From Streptomyces sp. NK15101 (GTDB taxonomy: Bacteria > Actinomycetota > Actinomycetes > Streptomycetales > Streptomycetaceae), in NCBI RefSeq assembly GCF_020400725.1, contig NZ_JAINVG010000028.1, positions 24,349-88,348 on the forward strand: a stretch of 64,000 bases of DNA. Direction: 5' to 3'. The position numbers and the translations under genes were made by a program. Positions 17,807 to 26,106 of this stretch are shown here, in pieces. Position 1 is the stretch's first letter; every line of letters starts with the position of its first letter. The notes under the pieces were generated by a model. The model worked only from the letters and a program-made list of their open reading frames with translations. It was not told the origin of the DNA and did no database searches.

Positions 17807-18481
17807 ATGTCCATCCGCGTGATGCTCGTCGACGACCAGGTGCTGCTGCGGACCGGTTTCCGCATGGTGCTCGCCGCCCAGCCGGACATGGAGGTCGTGG
17901 CGGAGGCCGGCGACGGCGTCGAGGCCCTCGAGGTGCTGCGTTCCACGGAGGTCGACGTCGTCCTGATGGACGTGCGCATGCCGAAGCTGGACGGGGTGGA
18001 GGCGACCCGGAGGATCTGCTCGCAGCCGGATGCGCCGAAGGTGCTGATCCTGACGACGTTCGACCTCGACGAGTACGCCTTCTCGGGCCTGAAGGCGGGC
18101 GCGAGCGGCTTCATGCTGAAGGACGTGCCGCCGGCGGAGCTGCTCGGCGCGATCCGCTCGGTGCACAGCGGTGACGCGGTGGTGGCGCCCTCGACCACGC
18201 GCCGGCTCCTCGACCGCTTCTCGCCGATGCTGCCGTCCTCGGGGAAGGAGCCGCAGCACAAGGAGCTGGAGCGGCTGACGGAGCGGGAGCGCGAGGTGAT
18301 GATGCTGGTCGCGCAGGGCCTGTCGAACGGCGAGATCGCCGCCCGGCTCGTCCTCTCCGAGGCGACGGTGAAGACGCACGTGGGCCGCATCCTGACCAAG
18401 CTGGGCCTGCGCGACCGGGTCCAGGTCGTGGTCCTGGCGTACGAGACGGGTCTGGTCCGGGCGGGCGGCGGCACGATGTAG
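17807..18481 (+). CDS. LuxR/NarL-family response regulator
   Basis: 224 residues. Receiver domain with acidic pocket Asp9/Asp10, phospho-acceptor Asp55 (VVLMDVRMP) and Lys near residue 105 (FMLKDVPP), then a LuxR-type helix-turn-helix from about residue 155 (LTEREREVMMLVAQGLSNGEIAARLVLSEATVKTHV region). Paired with the upstream kinase. Targets are unknown. A 16-base perfect palindrome (18484-18499) lies just after the stop and may help end transcription before the convergent ArsR gene. Confidence 0.94.
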   Translation: MSIRVMLVDDQVLLRTGFRMVLAAQPDMEVVAEAGDGVEALEVLRSTEVDVVLMDVRMPKLDGVEATRRICSQPDAPKVLILTTFDLDEYAFSGLKAGASGFMLKDVPPAELLGAIRSVHSGDAVVAPSTTRRLLDRFSPMLPSSGKEPQHKELERLTEREREVMMLVAQGLSNGEIAARLVLSEATVKTHVGRILTKLGLRDRVQVVVLAYETGLVRAGGGTM

Positions 18482-18528
18482 GGCGCCCGGCGCCGGGCGG
18501 GCGGCGGCGCGGTGCGGTCCTCGCGGGC

Positions 18529-19617
18529 CTACCGGAGCACCGACTCCAGGAAGTCGCTGCCGAGGCGGGCGACGACGGAGACGTCGAGCTGGTGGTGCAC
18601 GTACCGGCCGCGGCGCTGGGTGATGATCAGCCCGGCCTTCTTCATGACCGCGAGGTGGCGGGAGACCTCGGGGGCGGTGATGTTGTACGCGTCGGCCAGC
18701 TCGCTCGTCGTGCTGGAGCCCCGGGCCAGGCTGCGGCAGAGCCGCATCCGCATGGGATGGGCGACGGCCTCCAGGCGCAGTTTGACCGCCTCCACGGAGG
18801 CCCCGCCGCCGAGGTCGCGGGTGGGGATCGGGTACTGGACGACGGGCTGCCAGCCCGGGGTGTAGAGGGCGAAGAGGTGCGGCCAGCCGAAGGCCGTCGG
18901 CAGGAACGTCACCGCGGTGCCCTCGGCGCTGGTGCGGCCCTGGATCAGCTTGTCGACGACGATCCGGGAGCCCTGCTCGTCCTCCTCCAGGCTCATCGCG
19001 GGGGAGGCGTCGGCGACTGCCTCGGCGAGCCCCTTGCGGCGCATCAGCTCCGTCTTGCGGCGGGCGTCTGCGGCGAGCTGGAGCCGGACGCGGCTCCAGG
19101 TGTCCGCGAAGAAGGCCTCGTCGCAGTCCTCCAGGAGCCGCCGGATCCACGCGCGCGTGCCGGGCGGGTCGGCGAGCATCCGCTCCACGAACGCGGCCTG
19201 GCGCGGGCCGCGCGCGGCGGCCAGGTCGAGGGCGCGCCGGCGCATCCGCTCGTCGACGAGCGGTGAGGGGGCGCCGTCCGTGTAATGGCTGTTGCAGGAG
19301 ATCTCCAGGGCGGAGCCCACGAACTTCTCGTCGTCCATCCGGTCGAGGTCGTCCAGCTCCTCCGCGAGGGTCTCCCGGGGCCGCGACGGCAGCAGGATGT
19401 CCGAACGGGTGTTGTTCCACATGAAGTCGGCCTCGATGAGCCGGTCCGCGAGCTCCGGCTTCAGCGCCGCCGTCGTCGTGGTGGTCCAGGCGTGCAGGCG
19501 GGGGTGGTGCGCGGGCACGGCCAGGGTGTGCAGGGCGGACCCCAGCTCGGCCAGCGGCGAGGGGCAGAAGGTGATCCGCTCGTGCGGCAGTCCGGTGATG
19601 TCGATGGTCACGCTCAC
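18529..19617 (-). CDS. ArsR-type winged-helix regulator with DUF5937-like N-terminus
   Basis: 362 residues from a GTG at 19617. The C-terminal 90 residues are a winged helix (VAHPMRMRLCRSLARGSSTTSELADAYNITAPEVSRHLAVMKKAGLI region, then RRGRYVHHQL wing). The long N-terminal domain, containing FMWNNTRSDILLPSRPRETL and the HLFALYTPGWQPVVQYP segment, is typical of a streptomycete regulator family and may bind a ligand; no metal-binding Cys set is seen. Two matching palindromes lie 43-91 bases upstream of the start, so the protein probably controls itself and the small divergent gene at 19750. Confidence 0.88.
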   Translation of the reverse strand: MSVTIDITGLPHERITFCPSPLAELGSALHTLAVPAHHPRLHAWTTTTTAALKPELADRLIEADFMWNNTRSDILLPSRPRETLAEELDDLDRMDDEKFVGSALEISCNSHYTDGAPSPLVDERMRRRALDLAAARGPRQAAFVERMLADPPGTRAWIRRLLEDCDEAFFADTWSRVRLQLAADARRKTELMRRKGLAEAVADASPAMSLEEDEQGSRIVVDKLIQGRTSAEGTAVTFLPTAFGWPHLFALYTPGWQPVVQYPIPTRDLGGGASVEAVKLRLEAVAHPMRMRLCRSLARGSSTTSELADAYNITAPEVSRHLAVMKKAGLIITQRRGRYVHHQLDVSVVARLGSDFLESVLR

Positions 19618-19659
19618 CCGTCCATGGTGCGGGGTGGGGCGGGGGAGCTGTCGTCCCGT

Positions 19660-19715
19660 TTGACGGGGGTCGTCAATCGGCGGGCCCCGGATTGACGGGG
19701 GCCGTCAATCCGGGG
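19660..19715. promoter_or_regulatory. Tandem palindromic operators for the ArsR-type regulator
   Basis: Site 1, 19660-19676, is TTGACGGGGGTCGTCAA; site 2, 19692-19708, is TTGACGGGGGCCGTCAA. They differ by one base and their centres are 32 bp apart, three helical turns, so both would face the same side of the DNA. Site 2 is embedded in a longer perfect palindrome with 14-bp arms (19685-19698, 19702-19715). They lie between the divergent ArsR gene and the small gene at 19750. Confidence 0.75.
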
Positions 19716-19749
19716 GCCGGAGCGCGGCGGCGCGGCGCACGGTGAGGGC

Positions 19750-19962
19750 ATGAACGCGCTGCACCAGTACCTCTTCGACGCCTGTCGCGCCGCCCGGCTC
19801 GGCGAACCGGTGCCGCCGGCCCCCGGCACCCAGGACGTCGCCGTCCTGCGGGCCGTCCACGACCGCCGCCGCTTCGAGCGGTCGGTGGCGGGCCGCGGGA
19901 CCGGCGGCGGGCTGCGCCTGCGGATCCGCCGGGCCCTGCGCCGCCGCCGGCCGTCCCCCTGA
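19750..19962 (+). CDS. Small basic protein next to ArsR operators
   Basis: 70 residues, ATG at 19750. The N-terminal MNALHQYLFDACRAARLGEPV segment is helical and the C-terminus is strongly basic (RLRIRRALRRRRPSP). No domain is recognised. It is the only gene divergent from the ArsR regulator and starts about 40 bases after operator site 2, so it is probably controlled by it. Codon bias is typical, which supports it being a real gene. Confidence 0.6.
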   Translation: MNALHQYLFDACRAARLGEPVPPAPGTQDVAVLRAVHDRRRFERSVAGRGTGGGLRLRIRRALRRRRPSP

Positions 19963-19996
19963 CGCCCCCCGGGGAGCCCGGGGGCGGGGGCGTCAG
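19959..19996. terminator. Bidirectional hairpin over two stop codons
   Basis: Arms CTGACGCCCCC (19959-19969) and GGGGGCGTCAG (19986-19996) pair perfectly over 11 bp and contain the stop codons of both convergent genes. The interior is also G/C-rich and can extend the stem. Confidence 0.65.
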
Positions 19997-21165
19997 CCCT
20001 CCACGCGCGTCAGGAAGTCCCGTACGGCCTCCTTCACGTCCTTCGCCGTCCACTCCAGGCCGGGCCCCGACACCGTCAGCTCCGTGACCGCGACCCCCGG
20101 CGGACCGCCCGCGCCCGGGGCGGACCAGCGCCGGAAGAAGGCGGTGCCGGTGTCCTCGGTCTGGGCGAGGGCCGCCGCCGTCAGGGCGTCCGGGTCGTAC
20201 GGCAGCCAGACCTGGAACTGGTGGGTGTGCGGGGTCTCCGGGTGGACCCGGGACCAGCCGGTGCCCGCCTCCGCGAGCGCCTCCCGGACGGCGTCGGCCA
20301 CCACGCGCGCGTGCGCCACGTACGAGGGCAGCCGGGGCAGTTCCACGTCCAGGCCCCGGAGGGCGGAGAGCGCCGCCGGGTACTGCTGGAAGACCATCCC
20401 TCCGTACCGGTGCCGCCAGATCCGGGCCTCCTCCATGACCTCCTCGGGGCCGGCGAGCGCGGCCCCGGACATGCCGCCGAGGGACTTGTAGAACGACACG
20501 TACACGCTGTCGGCGAGCCCCGCGATCTCCGCGAGCCCCCGGCCGAAGTGCGCCGTGGTCTCCCACAGCCGGGCCCCGTCGAAGTGGACCACCGCGTCCC
20601 GTTCCCGGGCCGCCTCCACGACCTCGGTCAGCTCCTCCCAGGACGGCAGCACGAAGCCGGCGTCCCGCAGCGGCAGCTCCAGCATCAGCGTCCCGAAGGG
20701 CTCCGGGTGGTTCCGCACCTCCTCGGCGGTCGGCAGCCGGGGCGCGTCGGTCGGGTGGACCGTGCGGAGCCTCGAGACGGCGCCGAGCGCCCCGTTCTCG
20801 TGGACCTCGGGGTGGGCGAGCGGGTGGAGGGCGACGACGGGGCTGCCGGTGCGTCCGGCCCAGCAGCGCAGCGCGACCTGCTGGGCCATGGTGCCGGTGG
20901 GGAAGAAGACGGCGGCGGGGAGGCCGAGCTCCTCGGCGACGCGCCGCTCCAGCTCCTCCACGAGCCCGTTCCCGTACACGTCGGTCTGGGCGTCCTCGTG
21001 GCCCGCGGCCCGGGCCCAGGCGGCCAGTTCGCGCAGCCGCGAGCCGACCGTGCCGTCGGCCGAGGAGTCCCACAGGCGGCGCTCGGCGCCGCCCCACGCC
21101 TTCGCCCGGTGGAGCCGGGCGGCTTCCTCGTCCACAGGGGGTTCGGCAGGAGTCTCAGGATTCAT
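19993..21165 (-). CDS. Threonine aldolase-like PLP enzyme
   Basis: 390 residues from the ATG at 21165. Fold-type I PLP enzyme of the low-specificity L-threonine aldolase/beta-eliminating lyase family, cleaving threonine to glycine and acetaldehyde in well-studied members. Seen: FFPTGTMAQQVALRCW (PLP phosphate loop), ALHPLAHPEVHENGA, HFDGARLWE (Asp that holds the pyridine nitrogen) and VSFYKSLGGMSGAAL with the Schiff-base lysine. The N-terminal 40 residues are an extra segment. Substrate is not certain from sequence. Divergent from the pan-nad operon at 21292. Confidence 0.88.
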   Translation of the reverse strand: MNPETPAEPPVDEEAARLHRAKAWGGAERRLWDSSADGTVGSRLRELAAWARAAGHEDAQTDVYGNGLVEELERRVAEELGLPAAVFFPTGTMAQQVALRCWAGRTGSPVVALHPLAHPEVHENGALGAVSRLRTVHPTDAPRLPTAEEVRNHPEPFGTLMLELPLRDAGFVLPSWEELTEVVEAARERDAVVHFDGARLWETTAHFGRGLAEIAGLADSVYVSFYKSLGGMSGAALAGPEEVMEEARIWRHRYGGMVFQQYPAALSALRGLDVELPRLPSYVAHARVVADAVREALAEAGTGWSRVHPETPHTHQFQVWLPYDPDALTAAALAQTEDTGTAFFRRWSAPGAGGPPGVAVTELTVSGPGLEWTAKDVKEAVRDFLTRVEG

Positions 21166-21291
21166 GGGGCGATCATCACACCACCGCCCACACCCTGTGG
21201 ACAGCCCACGGAGCGCCGCGAAACGCTGGCGTAGCATGACCAGAAATCGTCCGGTACCCGCCGAGGACTGGAACGGAAGGCCGTCCCCACC

Positions 21292-22257
21292 GTGAACGCA
21301 CCAGCAGCGCCAGAGCCCCGAGCCGAGGACCGACCCGCCCGGCTCACCGTCGGAGTCGTCGGCGCCGGCCGTGTGGGCCCCGCCCTCGCCGCCTCGCTCC
21401 GGCTCGCCGGGCACCGCCCCGTCGCCGTCTCGGCGGTCTCCGCCGCCTCCCGGCGCCGCGCCGCCGAACTCCTGCCCGACGTCCCGGTCGTCGAGCCCGC
21501 CCGTGTCCTCGCCCTGGCCGACCTGGTCCTGCTGACCGTGCCGGACGACGCGCTGCCCGGACTGGTCGAGGGCCTCGCCGACACCGGGGCCGTACGGCCG
21601 GGGCAGCTGCTCGTGCACACCTCCGGGCGGTACGGGGCGCGGGTCCTGGACCCCGCCCGCCGGGCCGGCGCCCTGCCGCTCGCCCTGCACCCCGCCATGA
21701 CCTTCACCGGCACCGCCGTCGACGTCCAGCGGCTCGCCGGCTGCTCCTTCGGGGTGACCGCGCCCGAGGAGCTGCGGCTCGCCGCCGAGGCGCTGGTGAT
21801 CGAGATGGGCGGCGAGCCCGAGTGGATCGCGGAGGAGGCCCGGCCGCTCTACCACGCGGCCCTGGCCCTCGGCGCGAACCACCTGGTCACGCTGGTGGCC
21901 CAGTCGATGGAGCTGCTCCACAAGGCCGGGGTCGCCGCCCCCGACCGCATGCTGGGCCCGCTTCTGGGCGCCGCACTGGACAACGCCCTGCGGTCCGGGG
22001 ACGCGGCCCTCACCGGGCCCGTCGCGCGCGGTGACGCCGGCACGGTCGCCGCCCACGTGTCCGAGCTGCGCAAGCACGCGCCCGGCACCGTCGCCGGCTA
22101 TCTGGCGATGGCCCGCACGACCGCCGACCGGGCGCTCGCGCACGGCCTGCTCAAGCCCGAGCTGGCCGAGGACCTGCTGGGCGTGCTGGCCGAGCCGTCG
22201 GGCGGAGCCGCCCACCCCGCAGACCCCGCCGACGGGCCGCAAGGAGACGACCGATGA
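21292..22257 (+). CDS. Rossmann-fold/DUF2520 dehydrogenase-like protein
   Basis: 321 residues from a GTG. Dinucleotide-binding motif LTVGVVGAGRVGPALAASL near residue 20, then a helical DUF2520 domain with LHPAMTFTGT and YHAALALGANHLVTLV. These proteins resemble ketopantoate reductase and ProC. Position as first gene of an operon with panC, with a four-base ATGA overlap, suggests it supplies pantoate (ketopantoate reductase role); this is inference from context, and classical panE is sequence-distinct. Confidence 0.85.
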   Translation: MNAPAAPEPRAEDRPARLTVGVVGAGRVGPALAASLRLAGHRPVAVSAVSAASRRRAAELLPDVPVVEPARVLALADLVLLTVPDDALPGLVEGLADTGAVRPGQLLVHTSGRYGARVLDPARRAGALPLALHPAMTFTGTAVDVQRLAGCSFGVTAPEELRLAAEALVIEMGGEPEWIAEEARPLYHAALALGANHLVTLVAQSMELLHKAGVAAPDRMLGPLLGAALDNALRSGDAALTGPVARGDAGTVAAHVSELRKHAPGTVAGYLAMARTTADRALAHGLLKPELAEDLLGVLAEPSGGAAHPADPADGPQGDDR

Positions 22258-23396
22258 CCCTGTCCGCCCGCGAGAGCGCGCAGAGCGCGCAGAGCACCGA
22301 GACCATGCAGGGCACCGAGAGCACGCGGAGCGCGGAGCGCGCCACGACCGCCGGGGCCGGCCGGTCCGTCCGTCATCAGCCGGCCGAGCTGCTGCCCACG
22401 GTCGAGGACCTCCGCGACGCCGTCGCCCACTGGGGCGTGCCCGGCCGCACCGCCGTGGTCATGACCATGGGTGCCCTCCACGAGGGCCACGCCACCCTGA
22501 TCCGGGCCGCACGCGAGCGCGTCGGCACCAAGGGCTTCGTCGTCGTCACCGTCTTCGTCAACCCGCTCCAGTTCGGCGCCGGCGAGGACCTCGACCGCTA
22601 CCCCCGCACCCTCGACGCCGACCTCGCGCTGGCCTTCGAAGCGGGCGCGAGCGCCGTCTTCGCGCCCTCCGTGGACGAGGTCTACCCGGGCGGGGAGCCC
22701 CAGGTCCGGATCGCCGCCGGACCCATGGGCGAGCGGCTCGAAGGCGCCTTCCGGCCGGGTCACTTCGACGGCATGCTGACGGTCGTCGCCAAGCTGCTCC
22801 ACCTCACCGCGCCCGACCTGGCCTTCTTCGGCCAGAAGGACGCCCAGCAGCTGGCCCTGATCCGCCGCATGGCCCGCGATCTGAACTTCCCCGTCGAGAT
22901 CGTCGGCGTGGAGACCGTCCGCGAGGCCGACGGCCTGGCCCTCTCCAGCCGCAACCGCTACCTCTCGGCCGAGGAGCGCCGGACGGCGCTGTCGCTGTCG
23001 CGCGCGCTGTTCGCCGCCCGCGAGCGGCTCGCCGCCCAGGAGGCGCTGCGCGCGCGTGCCGCCTCGCTGCCCGGCGCCCAGGGCCGGGCCGAGAACCGGG
23101 CCGAGGCCCTGTCGCGGCTCGGCGAGGCCCGGGCCGCCGCCGACGCCCACGCGGTCGCGCAGGCCGCCGAGGGCGGCCGCGCCGAGGCCGTACGGGCCGC
23201 GGCCCGCGCCGTCCTGGACGAGGCCGCCAAGGCCGAGCCGCCGCTCGTCCTCGACTACCTGGCCCTCGTGGACCCGGCCGACTTCACCGAGGTCGCCGAC
23301 GGCCACGACGGGGAGGCGATCCTCGCCGTCGCCGCGCGCGTGGGGAGCACGCGGCTCATCGACAACATCCCCCTGACCTTCGGAGCCACCAAGTGA
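22254..23396 (+). CDS. panC: Pantothenate synthetase (extended)
   Basis: 380 residues; the usual enzyme has about 280. It condenses pantoate and beta-alanine with ATP. Motifs: MTMGALHEGHATLI (HIGH-type site), VFVNPLQFGAGEDLDRYPR, GAFRPGHFDGMLTVV, FFGQKDAQQ and SSRNRYLS (KMSKS-like). Two additions explain the length: a Ser/Glu/Thr-rich N-terminal 45 residues encoded by short near-repeats, and an Ala/Arg/Glu-rich insertion at about 250-320 in the C-terminal lobe. The start overlaps the previous stop; an internal start cannot be excluded. The stop overlaps nadB in a GTGA. Confidence 0.93.
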   Translation: MTLSARESAQSAQSTETMQGTESTRSAERATTAGAGRSVRHQPAELLPTVEDLRDAVAHWGVPGRTAVVMTMGALHEGHATLIRAARERVGTKGFVVVTVFVNPLQFGAGEDLDRYPRTLDADLALAFEAGASAVFAPSVDEVYPGGEPQVRIAAGPMGERLEGAFRPGHFDGMLTVVAKLLHLTAPDLAFFGQKDAQQLALIRRMARDLNFPVEIVGVETVREADGLALSSRNRYLSAEERRTALSLSRALFAARERLAAQEALRARAASLPGAQGRAENRAEALSRLGEARAAADAHAVAQAAEGGRAEAVRAAARAVLDEAAKAEPPLVLDYLALVDPADFTEVADGHDGEAILAVAARVGSTRLIDNIPLTFGATK

Positions 23397-25093
23397 CCGG
23401 AATACGGCTGCACGCGCCCGCGCCGGGCTGGGCCATCGACGCCGACGTCGTCGTGGTCGGCTCCGGGGTCGCCGGCCTCACCGCGGCCCTGCGCTGCACC
23501 GCCGCCGGGCTCCGCGCGGTCGTCGTCACCAAGGCCCGGCTCGACGAGGGCTCCACCCGCTGGGCCCAGGGCGGCATCGCGGCCGCGCTCGGCGAGGGCG
23601 ACACCCCCGAGCAGCACCTCGACGACACCCTCGTCGCCGGTGCCGGGCTCTGCGACGAGCGGGCCGTGCGGGCCCTGGTCACGGAGGGCCCCGACGCCGT
23701 CCGCCGCCTGATCGCGACGGGCGCCGACTTCGACAAGACCGCCGACGGCGAGATCGCACTGACCCGGGAGGGCGGCCACCACCGCCGCCGGATCGCCCAC
23801 GCGGGCGGGGACGCGACCGGCGCCGAGATCTCCCGCGCCCTGGTCGAGGCGATACGGGACCGGGGCGTGCGCACCGTCGAGCACGCCCTCGTCCTGGACC
23901 TCCTGAGGGACGCCGAGGGCCGTACGGCGGGCGTGACCCTGCACGTCATGGGCGAGGGGCAGCACGACGGCGTCGGCGCCGTCCACGCGCCCGCGGTGGT
24001 CCTCGCCACCGGCGGCATGGGCCAGGTCTTCTCCGCCACCACCAACCCGGGCGTCTCCACCGGCGACGGCGTCGCGCTCGCGCTGCGGGCCGGGGCCGAG
24101 GTCTCCGACCTGGAGTTCGTCCAGTTCCACCCCACGGTGCTCTTCCTCGGGGCCGGCTCCGAGGGCCAGCAGCCGCTGGTCTCCGAGGCGGTGCGGGGCG
24201 AGGGCGCCCACCTGGTCGACGCCGACGGGGTCCGCTTCATGCTGGGGCAGCACGAGCTGGCCGAGCTGGCGCCCCGGGACATCGTCGCCAAGGCGATCAC
24301 GCGCCGGATGCAGGAGCAGGGCGCCGAGCACATGTACCTCGACGCCCGTCACTTCGGCGCCGAGATGTGGGCGGAGCGCTTCCCGACGATCCTGGCGGCC
24401 TGCCGCGCCCACGGCATCGACCCGGTGACGGAGCCGATCCCGGTCGCCCCGGCCGCCCACTACGCCTCCGGCGGCGTCCGCACGGACCTGTCGGGCCGGA
24501 CGACCGTGCCGGGCCTGTACGCGTGCGGGGAGGTCGCCTGCACGGGCGTCCACGGCGCCAACCGGCTCGCCTCGAACTCGCTCCTGGAAGGCCTGGTCTT
24601 CGCCGAGCGGATCGCCGAGGACGTCGTGGCGCGCGCCCCCGGCCGCGGCCCGGCCGTGCCGGTGCGGCACCCGGCCCCGGTGGTCCTGCCGCTGCTCGAC
24701 CCCGGCGCCCGGCGCCGCATCCAGCGCACCATGACCCTGGGCGCCGGAGTGCTCAGGTCCGCCGAGAGCCTGCGCACGGCCTCCGGGGAGCTGGACGCCC
24801 TCCACATACCGCCCGTCCCCGGCGAGACCGACGACCGGAAGTCCGCCGAGCCGGGCGTCGAGTCGTGGGAGACCACCAACCTGCTCGCCGTCGCCCGCCT
24901 CCTGGTCGCGGCGGCTTCCCGCCGCGAGGAGACCCGCGGCTGCCACTGGCGCGAGGACCACCCCGACCGGGACGACGCCCGGTGGCGCAGGCACCTCGTC
25001 GTCCACCTCACCCCGGAGCGGACCCTCGACGTCCGCACCACCGAGACCTCCGACTTCCCCCCCACCGCCGACGCCCCAGGGAGCCGTAAGTGA
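23393..25093 (+). CDS. nadB: L-aspartate oxidase
   Basis: 566 residues from a GTG overlapping the panC stop. FAD enzyme that oxidises aspartate to iminoaspartate in de novo NAD synthesis. FAD motif DVVVVGSGVAGLTAAL near residue 16, EGSTRWAQGGIAAAL, REGGHHRRRIAHAGGDATG, LEFVQFHPT and ASGGVRTDLSGRTTVPGLYACGE/ HGANRLASNSLLE match the family. The partner quinolinate synthase NadA is not in the window. Overlaps nadC by four bases. Confidence 0.96.
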   Translation: MTGIRLHAPAPGWAIDADVVVVGSGVAGLTAALRCTAAGLRAVVVTKARLDEGSTRWAQGGIAAALGEGDTPEQHLDDTLVAGAGLCDERAVRALVTEGPDAVRRLIATGADFDKTADGEIALTREGGHHRRRIAHAGGDATGAEISRALVEAIRDRGVRTVEHALVLDLLRDAEGRTAGVTLHVMGEGQHDGVGAVHAPAVVLATGGMGQVFSATTNPGVSTGDGVALALRAGAEVSDLEFVQFHPTVLFLGAGSEGQQPLVSEAVRGEGAHLVDADGVRFMLGQHELAELAPRDIVAKAITRRMQEQGAEHMYLDARHFGAEMWAERFPTILAACRAHGIDPVTEPIPVAPAAHYASGGVRTDLSGRTTVPGLYACGEVACTGVHGANRLASNSLLEGLVFAERIAEDVVARAPGRGPAVPVRHPAPVVLPLLDPGARRRIQRTMTLGAGVLRSAESLRTASGELDALHIPPVPGETDDRKSAEPGVESWETTNLLAVARLLVAAASRREETRGCHWREDHPDRDDARWRRHLVVHLTPERTLDVRTTETSDFPPTADAPGSRK

Positions 25094-26106
25094 GCACGCC
25101 CGAGGAAGCCCGTCCCGAGCCCGTGGACGTCCCTCTCATCCAGATCAACACGGTCTCCGAGGAGACCGACGGCTGCGGCGAGGGCTGCGCCTGCGGCGAC
25201 GGCGAGGAGTTCGAGTGCGGGCTCGACCCCGCCCTCGCGCAGCTGCTCGCCGACGCCGGTCTCGACCCCGTCCAGGTCGAGGACATCGCCCACCTCGCGA
25301 TCGCCGAGGACCTCGACGGCGGGGTCGACGTCACGACCGTGGCGACCGTCCCCGAGGACGCCGTCGCCACCGCCGACTTCACCGCCCGCGAGGCCGGTGT
25401 CGTGGCCGGCCTGCGGGTCGCCGAGGCCGTCCTGTCGATCGTCTGCACCGACGAGTTCGAGGTCGAGCGGCACGTCGAGGACGGCGAGCGCGTCGAGGCC
25501 GGGCAGAAGCTCCTCAGCGTCACCGCCCGCACCCGCGACCTGCTCACCGGCGAGCGCAGCGCGCTCAACATCCTGTGCCGCCTCTCCGGCATCGCCACCG
25601 CCACGCGCGCGTGGGCGGACGCCCTGGAGGGCACGAAGGCGAAGGTCCGCGACACCCGCAAGACGACGCCGGGCCTGCGCGCCCTGGAGAAGTACGCGGT
25701 CCGCTGCGGCGGCGGCGTCAACCACCGCATGTCGCTCTCCGACGCCGCCCTGGTGAAGGACAACCACGTGGTGGCGGCCGGCGGCGTCGCCGAGGCCTTC
25801 AAGGCCGTCCGCGAGCTGTTCCCCGAGGTGCCGATCGAGGTCGAGGTCGACACGATGCACCAGGTCCGCGAGGTCCTGGACGCGGGCGCCGACCTGATCC
25901 TGCTCGACAACTTCACCCCGCTGGAGACGGAGGAGGCCGTCGCCCTGGTCGCGGGCCGCGCCGTCCTGGAGTCCTCGGGCCGGCTGACCCTGGAGAACGC
26001 GGCGGCGTACGCGGCGACCGGCGTCGACTACCTGGCGGTCGGCGGCCTCACCCACTCCTCCCCGATCCTCGACATCGGCCTGGACCTGCGCGAGGTGCGG
26101 GCCTGA
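25090..26106 (+). CDS. nadC: Nicotinate-nucleotide diphosphorylase (quinolinate phosphoribosyltransferase)
   Basis: 338 residues from a GTG overlapping the nadB stop. Converts quinolinate and PRPP to nicotinate mononucleotide. The catalytic domain (from about residue 45) has RDTRKTTPGLRALEKYAVRCGGGVNHR-type binding residues, KDNHV and EVEVDT, LLDNF. Odd feature: an N-terminal extension with five cysteines, DGCGEGCACGDGEEFECG (residues 28-45), which could bind metal; the standard enzyme needs no such part. Ends in TGATG overlap with coaX. Confidence 0.96.
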   Translation: MSTPEEARPEPVDVPLIQINTVSEETDGCGEGCACGDGEEFECGLDPALAQLLADAGLDPVQVEDIAHLAIAEDLDGGVDVTTVATVPEDAVATADFTAREAGVVAGLRVAEAVLSIVCTDEFEVERHVEDGERVEAGQKLLSVTARTRDLLTGERSALNILCRLSGIATATRAWADALEGTKAKVRDTRKTTPGLRALEKYAVRCGGGVNHRMSLSDAALVKDNHVVAAGGVAEAFKAVRELFPEVPIEVEVDTMHQVREVLDAGADLILLDNFTPLETEEAVALVAGRAVLESSGRLTLENAAAYAATGVDYLAVGGLTHSSPILDIGLDLREVRA

